A DNA stretch of 64,000 nucleotides from Bacteroidota bacterium (GTDB lineage Bacteria; Bacteroidota; Bacteroidia; Bacteroidales; DTGW01): NCBI GenBank assembly GCA_029572965.1, contig JAKPQD010000383.1, forward strand, positions 62,001-126,000. Reading direction: 5' to 3'. Each line of letters starts with the position of its first letter. Positions within the stretch are counted from its first letter, which is position 1. The position numbers and the translations under genes are program-made. Shown here piece after piece: positions 53,060-61,265 of the stretch. Below the pieces are notes generated by a model that was not told the origin of the DNA, made no database searches, and saw only the letters and a program-made list of their open reading frames with translations.

Positions 53060-53172
53060 TTGTAATCAAGGTTTATTACAGGTAAATTTGACAAAGAAAT
53101 ACGAATCCTTTAAAGGGTTTTCTAGGTAAATTTGTGTTAGGGGGCAGTAATTTTGATTACTGCCCTTTTTTT
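53060..53172 (+). ncRNA. Candidate small RNA with its own promoter and terminator
   Basis: TTG (53060-53062) and TAAATTTG (53083-53090) form a -33/-7 pair with a 20-base spacer. Transcription from about 53097 would run to the terminator hairpin (GGGCAGTAAT 53142-53151 with ATTACTGCCC 53156-53165, then a T-run), giving an RNA of about 75 bases. Inside it is a self-complementary CCTTTAAAGG. A second TAAATTTG at 53127 lies within the RNA. No ORF is present. The hairpin may instead just end the transcript from the 52229 gene. Confidence 0.35.
53140..53172 (+). terminator. Hairpin terminator downstream of the intergenic region
   Basis: A perfect 10-base stem (53142-53151 with 53156-53165), 4-base loop and TTTTTTT tail on the + strand. 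It is not matched by a T-run on the minus strand. Confidence 0.8.
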
Positions 53173-53204
53173 ATACACAAAAAAATAATATTGTCAGATG
53201 AGTA

Positions 53205-54578
53205 TTAAATAAAACTTGCTTTGTTGGGCAAAGTAACAGTTACAGTAGTTCCAACGCCTAATTCAGAAGTAATATCAATTGTCCCGTTATGTAGCTGGAT
53301 AATTTTGAGGGTTAATGCCAGCCCAAGCCCATAACCTGCAATAAATTGCGTATTTTTGCCACGGTAAAAAGGTTGAAATATCTTATGTATATCATCTGGT
53401 GAAATGCCTATCCCTTTATCTTTAAACTGAATGAGTATATTTTTACCTAACGAATAAAAATCAATATCGACAACATTATAGTTTGAAAACTTACTTGCGT
53501 TTTCAATAATGTTTTTAAAAGCGATAGATAAAAGTTGTGCATTTCCAAGGATATTCAAATCGTTATCATCTTCGGGCAACGATTTAAAAGTAATGTTGGT
53601 ATGGTGTTCTTTTTTAATGTCAGAAATATCATTACAAATTTCTAATAAAAGTTCATCTATCCGTATTGTGTTAATTTCAAAAGCAGAATTATCATAACTT
53701 ATCCTGGCAAGGTCGAGCAGTCCATTGGAAAGTTTACTAATTTTTCTAATTTCAATGGCCAAATTAGTCAACGTATTAACATATTGGGCTTTAGTCCTCT
53801 CCTGTAAAAGGTTGTATTCAACTTCGGCGAGCATGACAGTAAAAGGTGTACGCAGCTCGTGAGCTGCATTAGAAACAAAATCACGCTGAAGAATAAAAGC
53901 CTCTTCAAGCCGCTGCAACATTTGATTAAAAGTAATTGCTAACTGAGCTATCTCGTCTTTACAATTTCCTTCATCAACCCTTGAATTCAGGTTAGTGATG
54001 GTAATTTTTTTCACCTGGTTAATTACTTTAGACATTGGTTTAAGGGCACGGCCAGAAAATATTAAGCCTGCTATAATGGTAATTATTATGCTGATTAAGA
54101 ACCCGACAATTAAAATAAATTTTAGGTTTTTGATTTTAGCCAATCCATAGATGTCATAAGCTGAAGCTATAACAACATATTCCTGATTATTGTATTTGTA
54201 AAGAAAACCTAAAACTTCGCGAAGGCTATCATTAGTTTCAACAGTTTGAGCTGCCCTTATTTCATTAATTAAAGGAAGGTTTATTTTAACCGAATCATCA
54301 GTGGTACTATACACCAATTCATTGTTTTGGTCATAAAACAGGATTTTTTCCTGGTAGAGGGCTTGTGTATTTTTGTCGATAATTTTAAGGAGAGATTTAT
54401 CAACCTCTTGGACATCAAGAAGCAGGCGTGCTGTTGTATATGCCCTGTCTTTAATCCTGTTGTAATAATCATTTTTGCGATATGAAGAAGAAAAGTAATA
54501 TATACTTGTAGTGAATACCAATAAAATGGATATTACAATCAATGAAAACTGGATGGAGAGTTTAAGGCGAATATTCAT
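53205..54578 (-). CDS. Sensor histidine kinase (HAMP, HisKA, HATPase_c)
   Basis: The protein is 457 residues. Two membrane helices (about 9-30 and 155-177) enclose a periplasmic sensor loop of about 120 residues. A HAMP domain (about 178-230), HisKA with the phosphorylated H240 in NAAHELRTPFTVML, and HATPase_c (G1 DKGIGISPDDIHKIF, G2 GYGLGLALTLKI) follow. It is a membrane-bound sensor that phosphorylates the partner regulator 2 bases upstream in the same operon. The ligand is unknown; the loop shows no obvious motif. Confidence 0.93.
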   Translation of the reverse strand: MNIRLKLSIQFSLIVISILLVFTTSIYYFSSSYRKNDYYNRIKDRAYTTARLLLDVQEVDKSLLKIIDKNTQALYQEKILFYDQNNELVYSTTDDSVKINLPLINEIRAAQTVETNDSLREVLGFLYKYNNQEYVVIASAYDIYGLAKIKNLKFILIVGFLISIIITIIAGLIFSGRALKPMSKVINQVKKITITNLNSRVDEGNCKDEIAQLAITFNQMLQRLEEAFILQRDFVSNAAHELRTPFTVMLAEVEYNLLQERTKAQYVNTLTNLAIEIRKISKLSNGLLDLARISYDNSAFEINTIRIDELLLEICNDISDIKKEHHTNITFKSLPEDDNDLNILGNAQLLSIAFKNIIENASKFSNYNVVDIDFYSLGKNILIQFKDKGIGISPDDIHKIFQPFYRGKNTQFIAGYGLGLALTLKIIQLHNGTIDITSELGVGTTVTVTLPNKASFI

Positions 54579-54580
54579 GG

Positions 54581-55279
54581 CTATTCATTTTCATTTTTTA
54601 GCACATAACCTAAACCTACTCTTGTATGAATGAGTTTATTCGAAAAACCATAATCAATTTTTCTTCTTAAATAATTAATATAAACGTCAATATAGTTTGT
54701 CCCGGTGTCAAATTTCAACCCCCAGATTTTCTCAGCTATATCAGTTCTGGATATTACAATTCCTTTATTTTTTGCCAGGTATGCAAGTAATGAATATTCT
54801 TTTGCCGTAAGTTCAATCTGGGTATTTCCTCTAAAGACTGTTTTTTTACTTGTATTAATAATTAAATCGTCAATTTGTATCATCTCATCATTTACCACCT
54901 CAATGGTTGAAGAACGTTTTAAAAATACTCTCACCCTGGCCAGTAGCTCTTTAAAATTAAAAGGTTTTGTCACATAGTCATCAGCCCCTACCTCAAAACC
55001 TGTTAATTTGTTCTCAGCAGCCCCCATGGCCGTGAGCATGATAATGGGTACATTATTATTAACTATACGAATAGCTTTGCACAGCTCATAGCCATTTATT
55101 AAAGGCAGGTTAATATCCAGGATGACAAGGTCATATTTGTTTTTTGAAAACATTTCTTTGCCAATATACCCATCATAAGCAATTTCAACAGCAAAACCAT
55201 TTTCGTCAAAACCGGTTTTCAGGATATCGGCAAGCCTTTTTTCATCTTCAACAATTAGTATTTTTTTTCCGACTGTCAT
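54581..55279 (-). CDS. OmpR/PhoB-family response regulator
   Basis: The protein is 232 residues. The receiver (about 5-122) has acidic residues E11/D12, phospho-acceptor D55 (LVILDINLPLINGYEL) and the conserved lysine in GADDYVTKPFNFKEL. The winged-helix DNA-binding domain (about 135-230) has LTAKEYSLLAYLAKNKGIVISR and the wing GTNYIDVYINYLRRKIDYGF. It precedes its kinase by two bases, so the two form one operon. A perfect -7 box (55284-55291) leaves no room for an untranslated leader, so the mRNA may be leaderless. Confidence 0.94.
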   Translation of the reverse strand: MTVGKKILIVEDEKRLADILKTGFDENGFAVEIAYDGYIGKEMFSKNKYDLVILDINLPLINGYELCKAIRIVNNNVPIIMLTAMGAAENKLTGFEVGADDYVTKPFNFKELLARVRVFLKRSSTIEVVNDEMIQIDDLIINTSKKTVFRGNTQIELTAKEYSLLAYLAKNKGIVISRTDIAEKIWGLKFDTGTNYIDVYINYLRRKIDYGFSNKLIHTRVGLGYVLKNENE

Positions 55280-55283
55280 ACGT

Positions 55284-55291
55284 CAAAACTA
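55284..55291 (-). promoter_or_regulatory. -7 box for the response regulator/kinase operon
   Basis: On the minus strand TAGTTTTG matches TAnnTTTG and ends five bases before the ATG at 55279. Confidence 0.5.
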
Positions 55292-55297
55292 AGTATT

Positions 55298-55714
55298 TTA
55301 TTCTTCGACAGTTTTGGATAAATAATCATTTTCCAACACCTGGTTTAACATTTTTTCGTGCAAGCTTTCATCATTAATAATCCATTGCCCTTCAACTTCA
55401 TTGAGAAGATTGGCTGTATATTCAAGGTGGGCATAGTTTTCGAGCCGTTTCATAAACCGCAGGGCCAACTTTTTACTTACAAATGGCATAATATAACCGT
55501 ACCAAAACAGCTTAAAATAATATGGTTTTACATCTTTATTGGTGTATTCTTTCCAAAAGGAGTAATGTTTCATCTCGTCATCAGCAATTTTTTCTAAAAG
55601 TTCTTTGAGCGAATAGTCTTTTGTTAAATTGCTTAAGCGGCAATAAATAAGGTGATCGGTTATCTCATTTCTTTGAAATTCAATAAAGAAGAGTTTAAGC
55701 GATATAGTATTCAT
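55298..55714 (-). CDS. Stand-alone ferritin-like diiron protein (VIT1/CCC1-associated domain)
   Basis: The protein is 138 residues. The pattern matches the ferritin-like N-terminal domain that usually precedes a CCC1/VIT1 membrane transporter: E17 (RNEITDHLIY), E47xxH50 (ADDEMKHYSFWKEYT), a Glu near 92 (MKRLENYAHLEYT) and E116xxH119 (NDESLHEKML). These residues could hold a diiron site. Here no CCC1 domain follows, and the gene ends after the fourth helix with no membrane segment. It lies 18 bases upstream of the two-component operon on the same strand. Iron handling or peroxide detoxification is inferred. Confidence 0.72.
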   Translation of the reverse strand: MNTISLKLFFIEFQRNEITDHLIYCRLSNLTKDYSLKELLEKIADDEMKHYSFWKEYTNKDVKPYYFKLFWYGYIMPFVSKKLALRFMKRLENYAHLEYTANLLNEVEGQWIINDESLHEKMLNQVLENDYLSKTVEE

Positions 55715-55751
55715 AGGAAAAATATGTTTTTGATAAAGTTATAAAAATAGA

Positions 55752-56264
55752 TCAACGTAATTTCAACTTTTGTTTCACTAACGGCATTATGTCTATGCTG
55801 TTATCAGCTTTATATAGCAAAGCCCCTCCGCTTGCATCAAATATGTAGGTAAAGCTATTTTCTTTAGCAACCGCAGATATTGCGGCATTGGCTTTGTCGA
55901 GTATGGGTTTATACAAATCGTTTCGCTTATTCTCAACCTCATCTTGTGCCAAGGTTTGAAATTTTTGAATGCGGGCATTAAGGTCTTGTAATTCAGTTTC
56001 TTTAAGCTCTAAAACGGACTCCGAGAATGTATTTTTTTTGTTGATATAGTCCTGGTATTTCACCTTTAACTCAGTCTGCATGAGTTCCAGTTGCTGTTGA
56101 AGGTCTTTATAAAGCTTGTCGATTTTCTTTTGAGCACTGTCTGTTTCAGGCATTAATTCTATTAACTCCTGGGTGTTGATATGGCCAATCTTATACAATG
56201 ACTGGGATGTTGCATAAAAACTGACAAATGCTAAACTTAATATAAGGGTAATTGACTTTTTCAT
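55752..56264 (-). CDS. Skp/OmpH-family periplasmic chaperone
   Basis: The protein is 170 residues with a signal peptide (MKKSITLILSLAFVSFYATS). The mature protein starts IGHINTQELIELMPETDSAQKKIDKLYKD, typical of Skp/OmpH. A long charged coiled coil follows (about 50-125), and a terminal segment (FTYIFDASGGALLYKADNSIDIMPLVKQKLKL) is the body of the trimer. Skp holds unfolded outer-membrane proteins in the periplasm. It is a single gene here, not next to bamA. Confidence 0.9.
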   Translation of the reverse strand: MKKSITLILSLAFVSFYATSQSLYKIGHINTQELIELMPETDSAQKKIDKLYKDLQQQLELMQTELKVKYQDYINKKNTFSESVLELKETELQDLNARIQKFQTLAQDEVENKRNDLYKPILDKANAAISAVAKENSFTYIFDASGGALLYKADNSIDIMPLVKQKLKLR

Positions 56265-56279
56265 GGCTTTACAAAAAAT

Positions 56280-56322
56280 TAAAAAAAGCCCGAAGAGGCA
56301 AAATTATGCCAATCTCCGGGCA
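56280..56322 (-). terminator. Terminator after the 56337-56675 gene
   Basis: On the minus strand GCCCGGAGA pairs with TCTTCGGGC (one mismatch) around a loop, followed by a TTTTTTT run. Confidence 0.65.
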
Positions 56323-56336
56323 ACAGAACACAACCG

Positions 56337-56675
56337 TTATTTTAGCTGAAACTGCATGGTTGAAACAGTCTCAGTACCTTTCATAATGGAAAATTTATAA
56401 ATGCCTTTAGTAAACTTCTTTTCAGGCTTGAAAGTTTCCATCATCCTTTCAATTTTTTCTTTCTGTTCAAAGTTCTCATCACACAGGGCCCGCTTTTCAG
56501 CAGCCAGTTCGTTATTGCTTTGCTTTAACATTGATTTTTCGGTAGTTAAAACAGATTTGTCTATTGAGCAATCATGCTTTAAAGACCTATACATGTAAAA
56601 CAAGATCCCACTAAAAACTAATGAAAGGGCAAGTAAAATTGCCAAAGTAAACCGTTTCTTTCTCTCCAATTCCAT
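56337..56675 (-). CDS. Small membrane-anchored coiled-coil protein
   Basis: The protein is 112 residues. A basic start (MELERKKRF) precedes one membrane helix (about 10-29), then a coiled-coil-like stretch (about 38-75, LTTEKSMLKQSNNELAAEKRALCDENFEQKEKIERM). A short C-terminal segment (KGIYKFSIMKGTETVSTMQFQL) may pair as beta strands. I recognise no family. It is transcribed separately from the Skp-like gene, since a terminator lies between. Confidence 0.6.
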   Translation of the reverse strand: MELERKKRFTLAILLALSLVFSGILFYMYRSLKHDCSIDKSVLTTEKSMLKQSNNELAAEKRALCDENFEQKEKIERMMETFKPEKKFTKGIYKFSIMKGTETVSTMQFQLK

Positions 56676-56829
56676 AACACATGTAATTTATAGTTTGTCA
56701 CAAAGAAATCATTGAGGAATTAGAATGGTATTAAACGCAGATTAGAAAAAAATTAGAAACAAAGGGGGAATACAAAAAGACTGTTTTCTTAAAATATATT
56801 AGCAAAAAGAAATTTAAAACAGATTTTTA

Positions 56830-59040
56830 ATGAGACGCTTATTTTACTGTCAATTACTACTATCATTTTTTTTAATAGGGTTAAACAACAAAAATCAAGC
56901 ACAACTCAACCCTGACACTATTGATAATTTCAGAAAATTTACAATTTCAAATTTAAAAAGTACAAAAGCATTAGGGGCATCATCCATATTGCAAAATGCC
57001 GAATTTCCAATGCAATTTCCGACCCCGGATTCAACTTCAGAAGCTGTGCACCCGTCAATTATTGATTTTCAGAAAGAAGTCAACACAAGTGGGACATGGG
57101 GAGGTTACCGTTACTGGATGGCCTATACTCCATACTATAATACAAACGCATTAGTAGAAAACCCATGTATAGCCGCAAGCAATGACGGCAAGAATTGGAT
57201 AATCCCCACGGGGTTTAAGTTTCCTTTAACAGGCACTCCTCCAACAGGCAATAATTGCGATGTTGATATAGTTTATAATCCTGATGTAAACGAAATCTGG
57301 TTATATTATATGTACCGGGGGCTGATTATTGTTGGAAAAGATTCAATATATGGAGCCATAAAACTGATACGGATAAAAGAAAATGGAGAGTCAACTGAAC
57401 CAGAAACTGTAAAATTATATAAACCACGCGATATTGCAACAATTGTATCACCATGTTTTTGGCGAGAAGCATCTAATAAATGGCTTTTCTGGGGTGTTTA
57501 CATTTTGAAACCCAACCGTTTAGTCCATTGTTTTAGTAGCGATGGGATACATTGGGAAGAAGAAACCTTATGTAAAAACAGTAGCAACAAATATGCTTTA
57601 GATTCTAGTGGTTTTTATAGCTGGCATATTGCGTGCAAACCCAACTATTTTGAGAAAAGAATAGAATTTATGATTGCCGCACGCACAAGTAGTTACGAAA
57701 ATGTATATAACGTGGCATGTATCATTTTTGCACAATGCCACATGGATACCCCCAACATAATAGACCTTGAGTTTAAAACGCCTATCCTTAACAATGCCAT
57801 TAATTACAGACAATGGGATACAAAATTATACCGCCCTACATTTCAATCATACCGGACCGATTCGGGATATTATTATAAAGTATGGTATTCGGCAAACCAT
57901 GAAAAAAGCTGGCACATTGGTTATACAGATGGAAAAATCCCGGTTTCATTTAGCAATAAGGGCTTACCGCAATCTGTTACGTTTGATTCAATTCTATATA
58001 AATCTGTAAACGATAGTGCTTTTGATTTAAAAGCTTTTGCAACTTCAGGACTGGATGTAAATTTTAGCATTGAAAATGCCAATATTGCTTTTAATTCAGG
58101 CTCTAAATGCATCCTAAAAGGAATACCCGGTATCACAAAAGTTACAGCCCGTCAGGAAGGTAATTCAATTTACAAAGCTGCCAAAGAAGTTTCAAGATGG
58201 TTGGTAGTACTGAATGCAAGGCAATATTATTATCAAATTGTTTTGGATTCATTGTCTGACAAGAGTAAAATTTTAGGAGTTACAAACTATTCAGATAATA
58301 TTGCCTTTTCAAAGTATGCTTTGGCCAAGAGTTTTTATAACAACCAATTTTCAATTTCATGGGATACCAAAGATAAATCCTTGTTACTTCCTGATGGAAA
58401 TATAAAGAGGTTCAATTGGATGCATAAAGATACCTGCGTTGATTTAATTGCCACGGTACCACTTGAAGATACAGTATTATGCAAAGGTTATAAGGTTTTA
58501 GTTAAACCCGAATCCAGATTGGAAACATTACAAAGATTAATAAACAGCATGACGATATCGGCATTGGGTATTGCTTCTAATGAAGACTCTACTGGTATTG
58601 TCTCAAATTTACAACTGACCAGCACTCTTGGAGAAGGTACAAAAATTATCTGGCAATCGGACGACACTTCTATTGTATCAAACTCAGGAATAGTAACACG
58701 CCCATTTAACTATTCAAAAAATGTAACAATAAAAGCACTTGTTCATATTGGTCCAGACACTCTGTCTAAAGAATTTAACATAGTTGTTAAAGCTAAAGAA
58801 ATACCTACCATTGCTGAAAATGTAAATAAAATAACCATTAAGCCAAATCCTGCTACAACGTTTATTACTATTGACATTGCTGATGGAAAGCCGCATTATG
58901 TACAAATATACGATTTAACAGGAAAAATGGTGTACGAAGAAAATTTCTCAGGAAAAACAATGGTAGATGTACATTCTCTTAATTCAGGTGTTTATATGAT
59001 TAACGTAAGTGGAATTAAAAAGAAATTTATAAAACAATAA
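56830..59040 (+). CDS. Large exported protein with type IX secretion sorting domain
   Basis: The protein is 736 residues. A signal peptide (about 1-25) starts it. Residues about 60-380 have a propeller-like pattern with repeated polar/aromatic strands (PCIAASNDGKNWI, WLFWGVYILKPNRLVHCFSSDGIHW), reminiscent of GH43/GH32-type or sialidase folds, though no catalytic residues are clear. An Ig-like region (about 385-465, AFATSGLDVNFSIENANIAF) and an atrophied Ig-like domain (about 570-650) follow. The last 80 residues are a T9SS type A sorting domain (KITIKPNPATTFITIDI, LNSGVYMINVSG...KKFIKQ). It should cross the outer membrane through the Por secretion system and be anchored or released. The activity is unknown. 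Confidence 0.85.
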   Translation: MRRLFYCQLLLSFFLIGLNNKNQAQLNPDTIDNFRKFTISNLKSTKALGASSILQNAEFPMQFPTPDSTSEAVHPSIIDFQKEVNTSGTWGGYRYWMAYTPYYNTNALVENPCIAASNDGKNWIIPTGFKFPLTGTPPTGNNCDVDIVYNPDVNEIWLYYMYRGLIIVGKDSIYGAIKLIRIKENGESTEPETVKLYKPRDIATIVSPCFWREASNKWLFWGVYILKPNRLVHCFSSDGIHWEEETLCKNSSNKYALDSSGFYSWHIACKPNYFEKRIEFMIAARTSSYENVYNVACIIFAQCHMDTPNIIDLEFKTPILNNAINYRQWDTKLYRPTFQSYRTDSGYYYKVWYSANHEKSWHIGYTDGKIPVSFSNKGLPQSVTFDSILYKSVNDSAFDLKAFATSGLDVNFSIENANIAFNSGSKCILKGIPGITKVTARQEGNSIYKAAKEVSRWLVVLNARQYYYQIVLDSLSDKSKILGVTNYSDNIAFSKYALAKSFYNNQFSISWDTKDKSLLLPDGNIKRFNWMHKDTCVDLIATVPLEDTVLCKGYKVLVKPESRLETLQRLINSMTISALGIASNEDSTGIVSNLQLTSTLGEGTKIIWQSDDTSIVSNSGIVTRPFNYSKNVTIKALVHIGPDTLSKEFNIVVKAKEIPTIAENVNKITIKPNPATTFITIDIADGKPHYVQIYDLTGKMVYEENFSGKTMVDVHSLNSGVYMINVSGIKKKFIKQ

Positions 59041-59109
59041 TGCTAAAACAGGAACTATTTGGCATTGAGTCAATACAGCAAAGAATAACTTTTAACCAGT
59101 AACAACTAT

Positions 59110-59241
59110 TTACAATACTGTAAACGTAGCCATTTGCAAGTTGTCATCTGACGAACGTCCATCCATGACCTCAAAATCGCCGGGTCCGACCACATATTCC
59201 ATATTTTTGTCACAAAACATGAGCTTGGTTGTAGGCAAAAG
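59110..59241 (-). pseudogene. Remnant of a GH3 beta-glucosidase C-terminal Fn3-like domain
   Basis: On the minus strand the codons before the stop at 59110-59112 read ...TTKLMFCDKNMEYVVGPGDF, EVMDGRSSDDNLQMATFTVL. This matches the conserved end of GH3 enzymes (the Fn3-like domain, 'LxFYDxDxxxVVEPGDFEVMVGxSSDD...TFT'). Only about 40 codons remain, directly after the stop of the lipoprotein gene 59242-59784, with no upstream coding, so the enzyme itself is gone. Confidence 0.7.
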
Positions 59242-59784
59242 TTAATTGTTAAGACTTTTCATACCCCAAGGATACTGTTTTCTTGTCACGCAAAATGAAC
59301 CCACTTTATCTTTTGTCAAATCAATCTCAAATAATATTTTCTTTTGATCACCAACATACGGCTCAATCACTTTAATCTGATATTTTTTAGCGTCAACACC
59401 CTGAATTTCGATGTTTAAATCATACAAGCAATCACAATCACATTTGGGGTTTTGCTCGATTTCCTGAATCAGTATTGTATCAACACTTAATGAAACATTA
59501 CAATAAACAGTATCTTGACAACAATTAAACCCAGCGTTAATATGTTTAATTGACAGCTTATTAGTTGAATTGTCAAATGAATATCCTATACAAACTAAAC
59601 TATCAGGAGTATTAGTAATATCAGTAATCACTCTTGTAGATTTTAAAAAACTTTTACAAGCAGACTTACTTATAAGTTGACCCTTAAACGTTGATTGTGG
59701 GGTATTAGCTTTGTCCTTTTCGCAACTGTAAATTGCAAATCCAATCAGCGATGCCGTAATAAATAAAGTTATCAAAGTTTTCAT
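59242..59784 (-). CDS. Lipoprotein with CDCDC cysteine motif, unknown function
   Basis: The protein is 180 residues with a lipoprotein signal (ITASLIGFAIYSC, lipobox IYSC). The mature part is beta-rich. Cysteines cluster as INAGFNCCQDTVYCNVS and NPKCDCDCLYDLNIEIQG, a pattern seen in other Bacteroidota lipoproteins whose function is not known to me. It ends FCVTRKQYPWGMKSL. It is followed by the GH3 remnant in the same frame after its stop codon. The upstream gap shows no TAnnTTTG box on this strand. Confidence 0.65.
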   Translation of the reverse strand: MKTLITLFITASLIGFAIYSCEKDKANTPQSTFKGQLISKSACKSFLKSTRVITDITNTPDSLVCIGYSFDNSTNKLSIKHINAGFNCCQDTVYCNVSLSVDTILIQEIEQNPKCDCDCLYDLNIEIQGVDAKKYQIKVIEPYVGDQKKILFEIDLTKDKVGSFCVTRKQYPWGMKSLNN

Positions 59785-60181
59785 CCGTAAATAATTTTTT
59801 AAATTTTATTAAGATCAGATAAACCCCGAAGGGCACTCCGAAAGAAAACCCGTCCCGACTAATCGGGTCGTCCTTGTTTGTGTTTAACGAATCATACTAA
59901 ATTTTAATTTTTAAAGGGATAGCTTATTCAATCGAAATTCTCATGAAAGCAATTTATCCTTAAATGTTTGTTTTTCTATTACATGAGTGTTTTATATCTT
60001 AAATTTCTGCTTAGATGATAATAAACCATAATAGGTTGCGTCCCTTTTTATTTTTGTCAACAAACCAATAAAAAGACACTATAAATTAAGTTTAATGGCC
60101 AATATAAAAATACATTAGGGCAAAAACCCAAACATATCAATATACTTTTAGTACAAAATTTTTATCAGACAACAGTATTTT
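59785..60181. other. 397-base intergenic region, little content
   Basis: This gap lies between the lipoprotein gene and the DUF4405 gene, both on the minus strand. It contains a short inverted repeat (CCCGACTAATCGGG, about 59855-59868) and a + strand TATTTTTG that faces no gene. I see no gene or RNA in it. Confidence 0.5.
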
Positions 60182-60409
60182 TTACACAAAAAAAGTGTTT
60201 TTCAGGCTTTTACGAAACGCAACGATATGCACCATAACCAGAATTAAAAACGTGAAACCAAAAAACTCATGCAATTCTTCTAAATCGTGACTTTTACCCA
60301 TAGTTTCCATAGCCAAAACAGAAGCCATGAGCATGACAACCGTAATAAGCAATAATGCAACACTTGCTTTGCGAATAAACTTTTTCCAATTAATTGTTTT
60401 CATCATCAT
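60182..60409 (-). CDS. Small DUF4405-like membrane protein, possible heme site
   Basis: The protein is 75 residues. Two membrane helices (about 15-33 and 47-65) flank a loop with H41, H47 (MGKSHDLEELHEFFGF), and a third His is at H61 in the second helix (MVHIVAFRK). This is the pattern of the DUF4405 cytochrome b-like family, though those are usually about twice as long. The short form may be a half-protein or a divergent subfamily. It lies 181 bases from the divergent Spy-like gene. Confidence 0.5.
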   Translation of the reverse strand: MMMKTINWKKFIRKASVALLLITVVMLMASVLAMETMGKSHDLEELHEFFGFTFLILVMVHIVAFRKSLKNTFFV

Positions 60410-60590
60410 AAAGTATTAGTTGTTTCTATTTTCTGTAAAAGTTCAATTCCATCTGATTAATATGAATTTTACAAAAGTGAAAATTACTTAAATAAATGAA
60501 AATAGTGCTTCGCTGGAAAAAGATTTTTGTTTGACGACTGTCTAAAAAGTATTAAGTATTAAAAACAGCAATAACATTTAAAAATTTTTT

Positions 60591-61109
60591 ATGATGAGAA
60601 CAAAAAATCTGATTATCATTACTGCATTGGCCATGTTTATTGGCGTAAACATGGTAGCTCAGCCCAACCAGGAAAACCCACCTATGAAATGCGAAAAAGC
60701 CGCTTTGTGTCCTTTCAACAATGAAATGGGCATCCCCGGGTTGACCACTGAGCAGTCTGCCAAACTCAAAGAGTTGAAACTTGCCCATTACAAAGAAGTG
60801 CAGCCGGTCAAAAACCAGCTAAAGGAGCTGAAAGCCAAACAACATACCCTGACCACTGCTGAAAAACCCGACATGAAAGCCATCAATGCCAACATTGATG
60901 AAATAACCAAGCTCGAAAATACGTTGATGAAAGCCCGAGCTGCACATATCCAGCAGATAAGGGCACTTCTGACAGATGAACAACGCATGATATTTGACTC
61001 ACGCAAGCACAAACCAGGGAAAAAAGGGATGCAAATAAGGCATAACCGTATGGAACACGCTCAAATGCCAATGAAAAAGTGCGAAATGAACGTTTCTGAA
61101 AACAAATAA
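60591..61109 (+). CDS. Spy/CpxP-like periplasmic protein
   Basis: The protein is 172 residues. A signal peptide (about 1-23, ending MVAQ) precedes a helical body. It has paired LTxxQ-type motifs of the Spy/CpxP family: GLTTEQSAKLKELKLAHYKEVQPVKNQL, and the second, RALLTDEQRMIFDSRKHKPG. The mature protein is rich in Met, Cys, His and Lys (MKCEKAALCPFNN, KKCEMNVSENK), as in metal-stress members of this group (CnrR/ZraP-like). It may bind metal or act as a chaperone. A terminator follows. Confidence 0.78.
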   Translation: MMRTKNLIIITALAMFIGVNMVAQPNQENPPMKCEKAALCPFNNEMGIPGLTTEQSAKLKELKLAHYKEVQPVKNQLKELKAKQHTLTTAEKPDMKAINANIDEITKLENTLMKARAAHIQQIRALLTDEQRMIFDSRKHKPGKKGMQIRHNRMEHAQMPMKKCEMNVSENK

Positions 61110-61130
61110 GCACCAATTAGTTTAATTATC

Positions 61131-61168
61131 AAAAAGCAGGGCAATATAAAACGTGCCTTGCTTTTTTT
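61131..61168 (+). terminator. Terminator after the Spy-like gene
   Basis: AAAAAGCAGGGCA pairs with TGCCTTGCTTTTTTT (one wobble) around a loop. Confidence 0.7.
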
Positions 61169-61211
61169 GTGCTAATAAAACATGGTTGTTCCAACAAAAC
61201 ACTAATCTGTA

Positions 61212-61219
61212 TATCTTTG
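61212..61219 (+). promoter_or_regulatory. -7 box for nudC-ybaK
   Basis: TATCTTTG matches TAnnTTTG. The first possible ATG (61239) would leave almost no leader, so the ATG at 61266 is more likely. Confidence 0.5.
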
Positions 61220-61265
61220 CATGGCCTAATCACTGTAAATGGTGATAGTTTTAAATATTCGCAGC

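Larger units (their letters stand above)
52745..53204. other. 460-base intergenic region with a repeat element and a possible small RNA
   Basis: There is no protein gene. It holds an inverted-repeat element (52858-53029) and a promoter/terminator pair (53060-53172), described separately. The rest is AT-rich without obvious signals. Confidence 0.5.
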
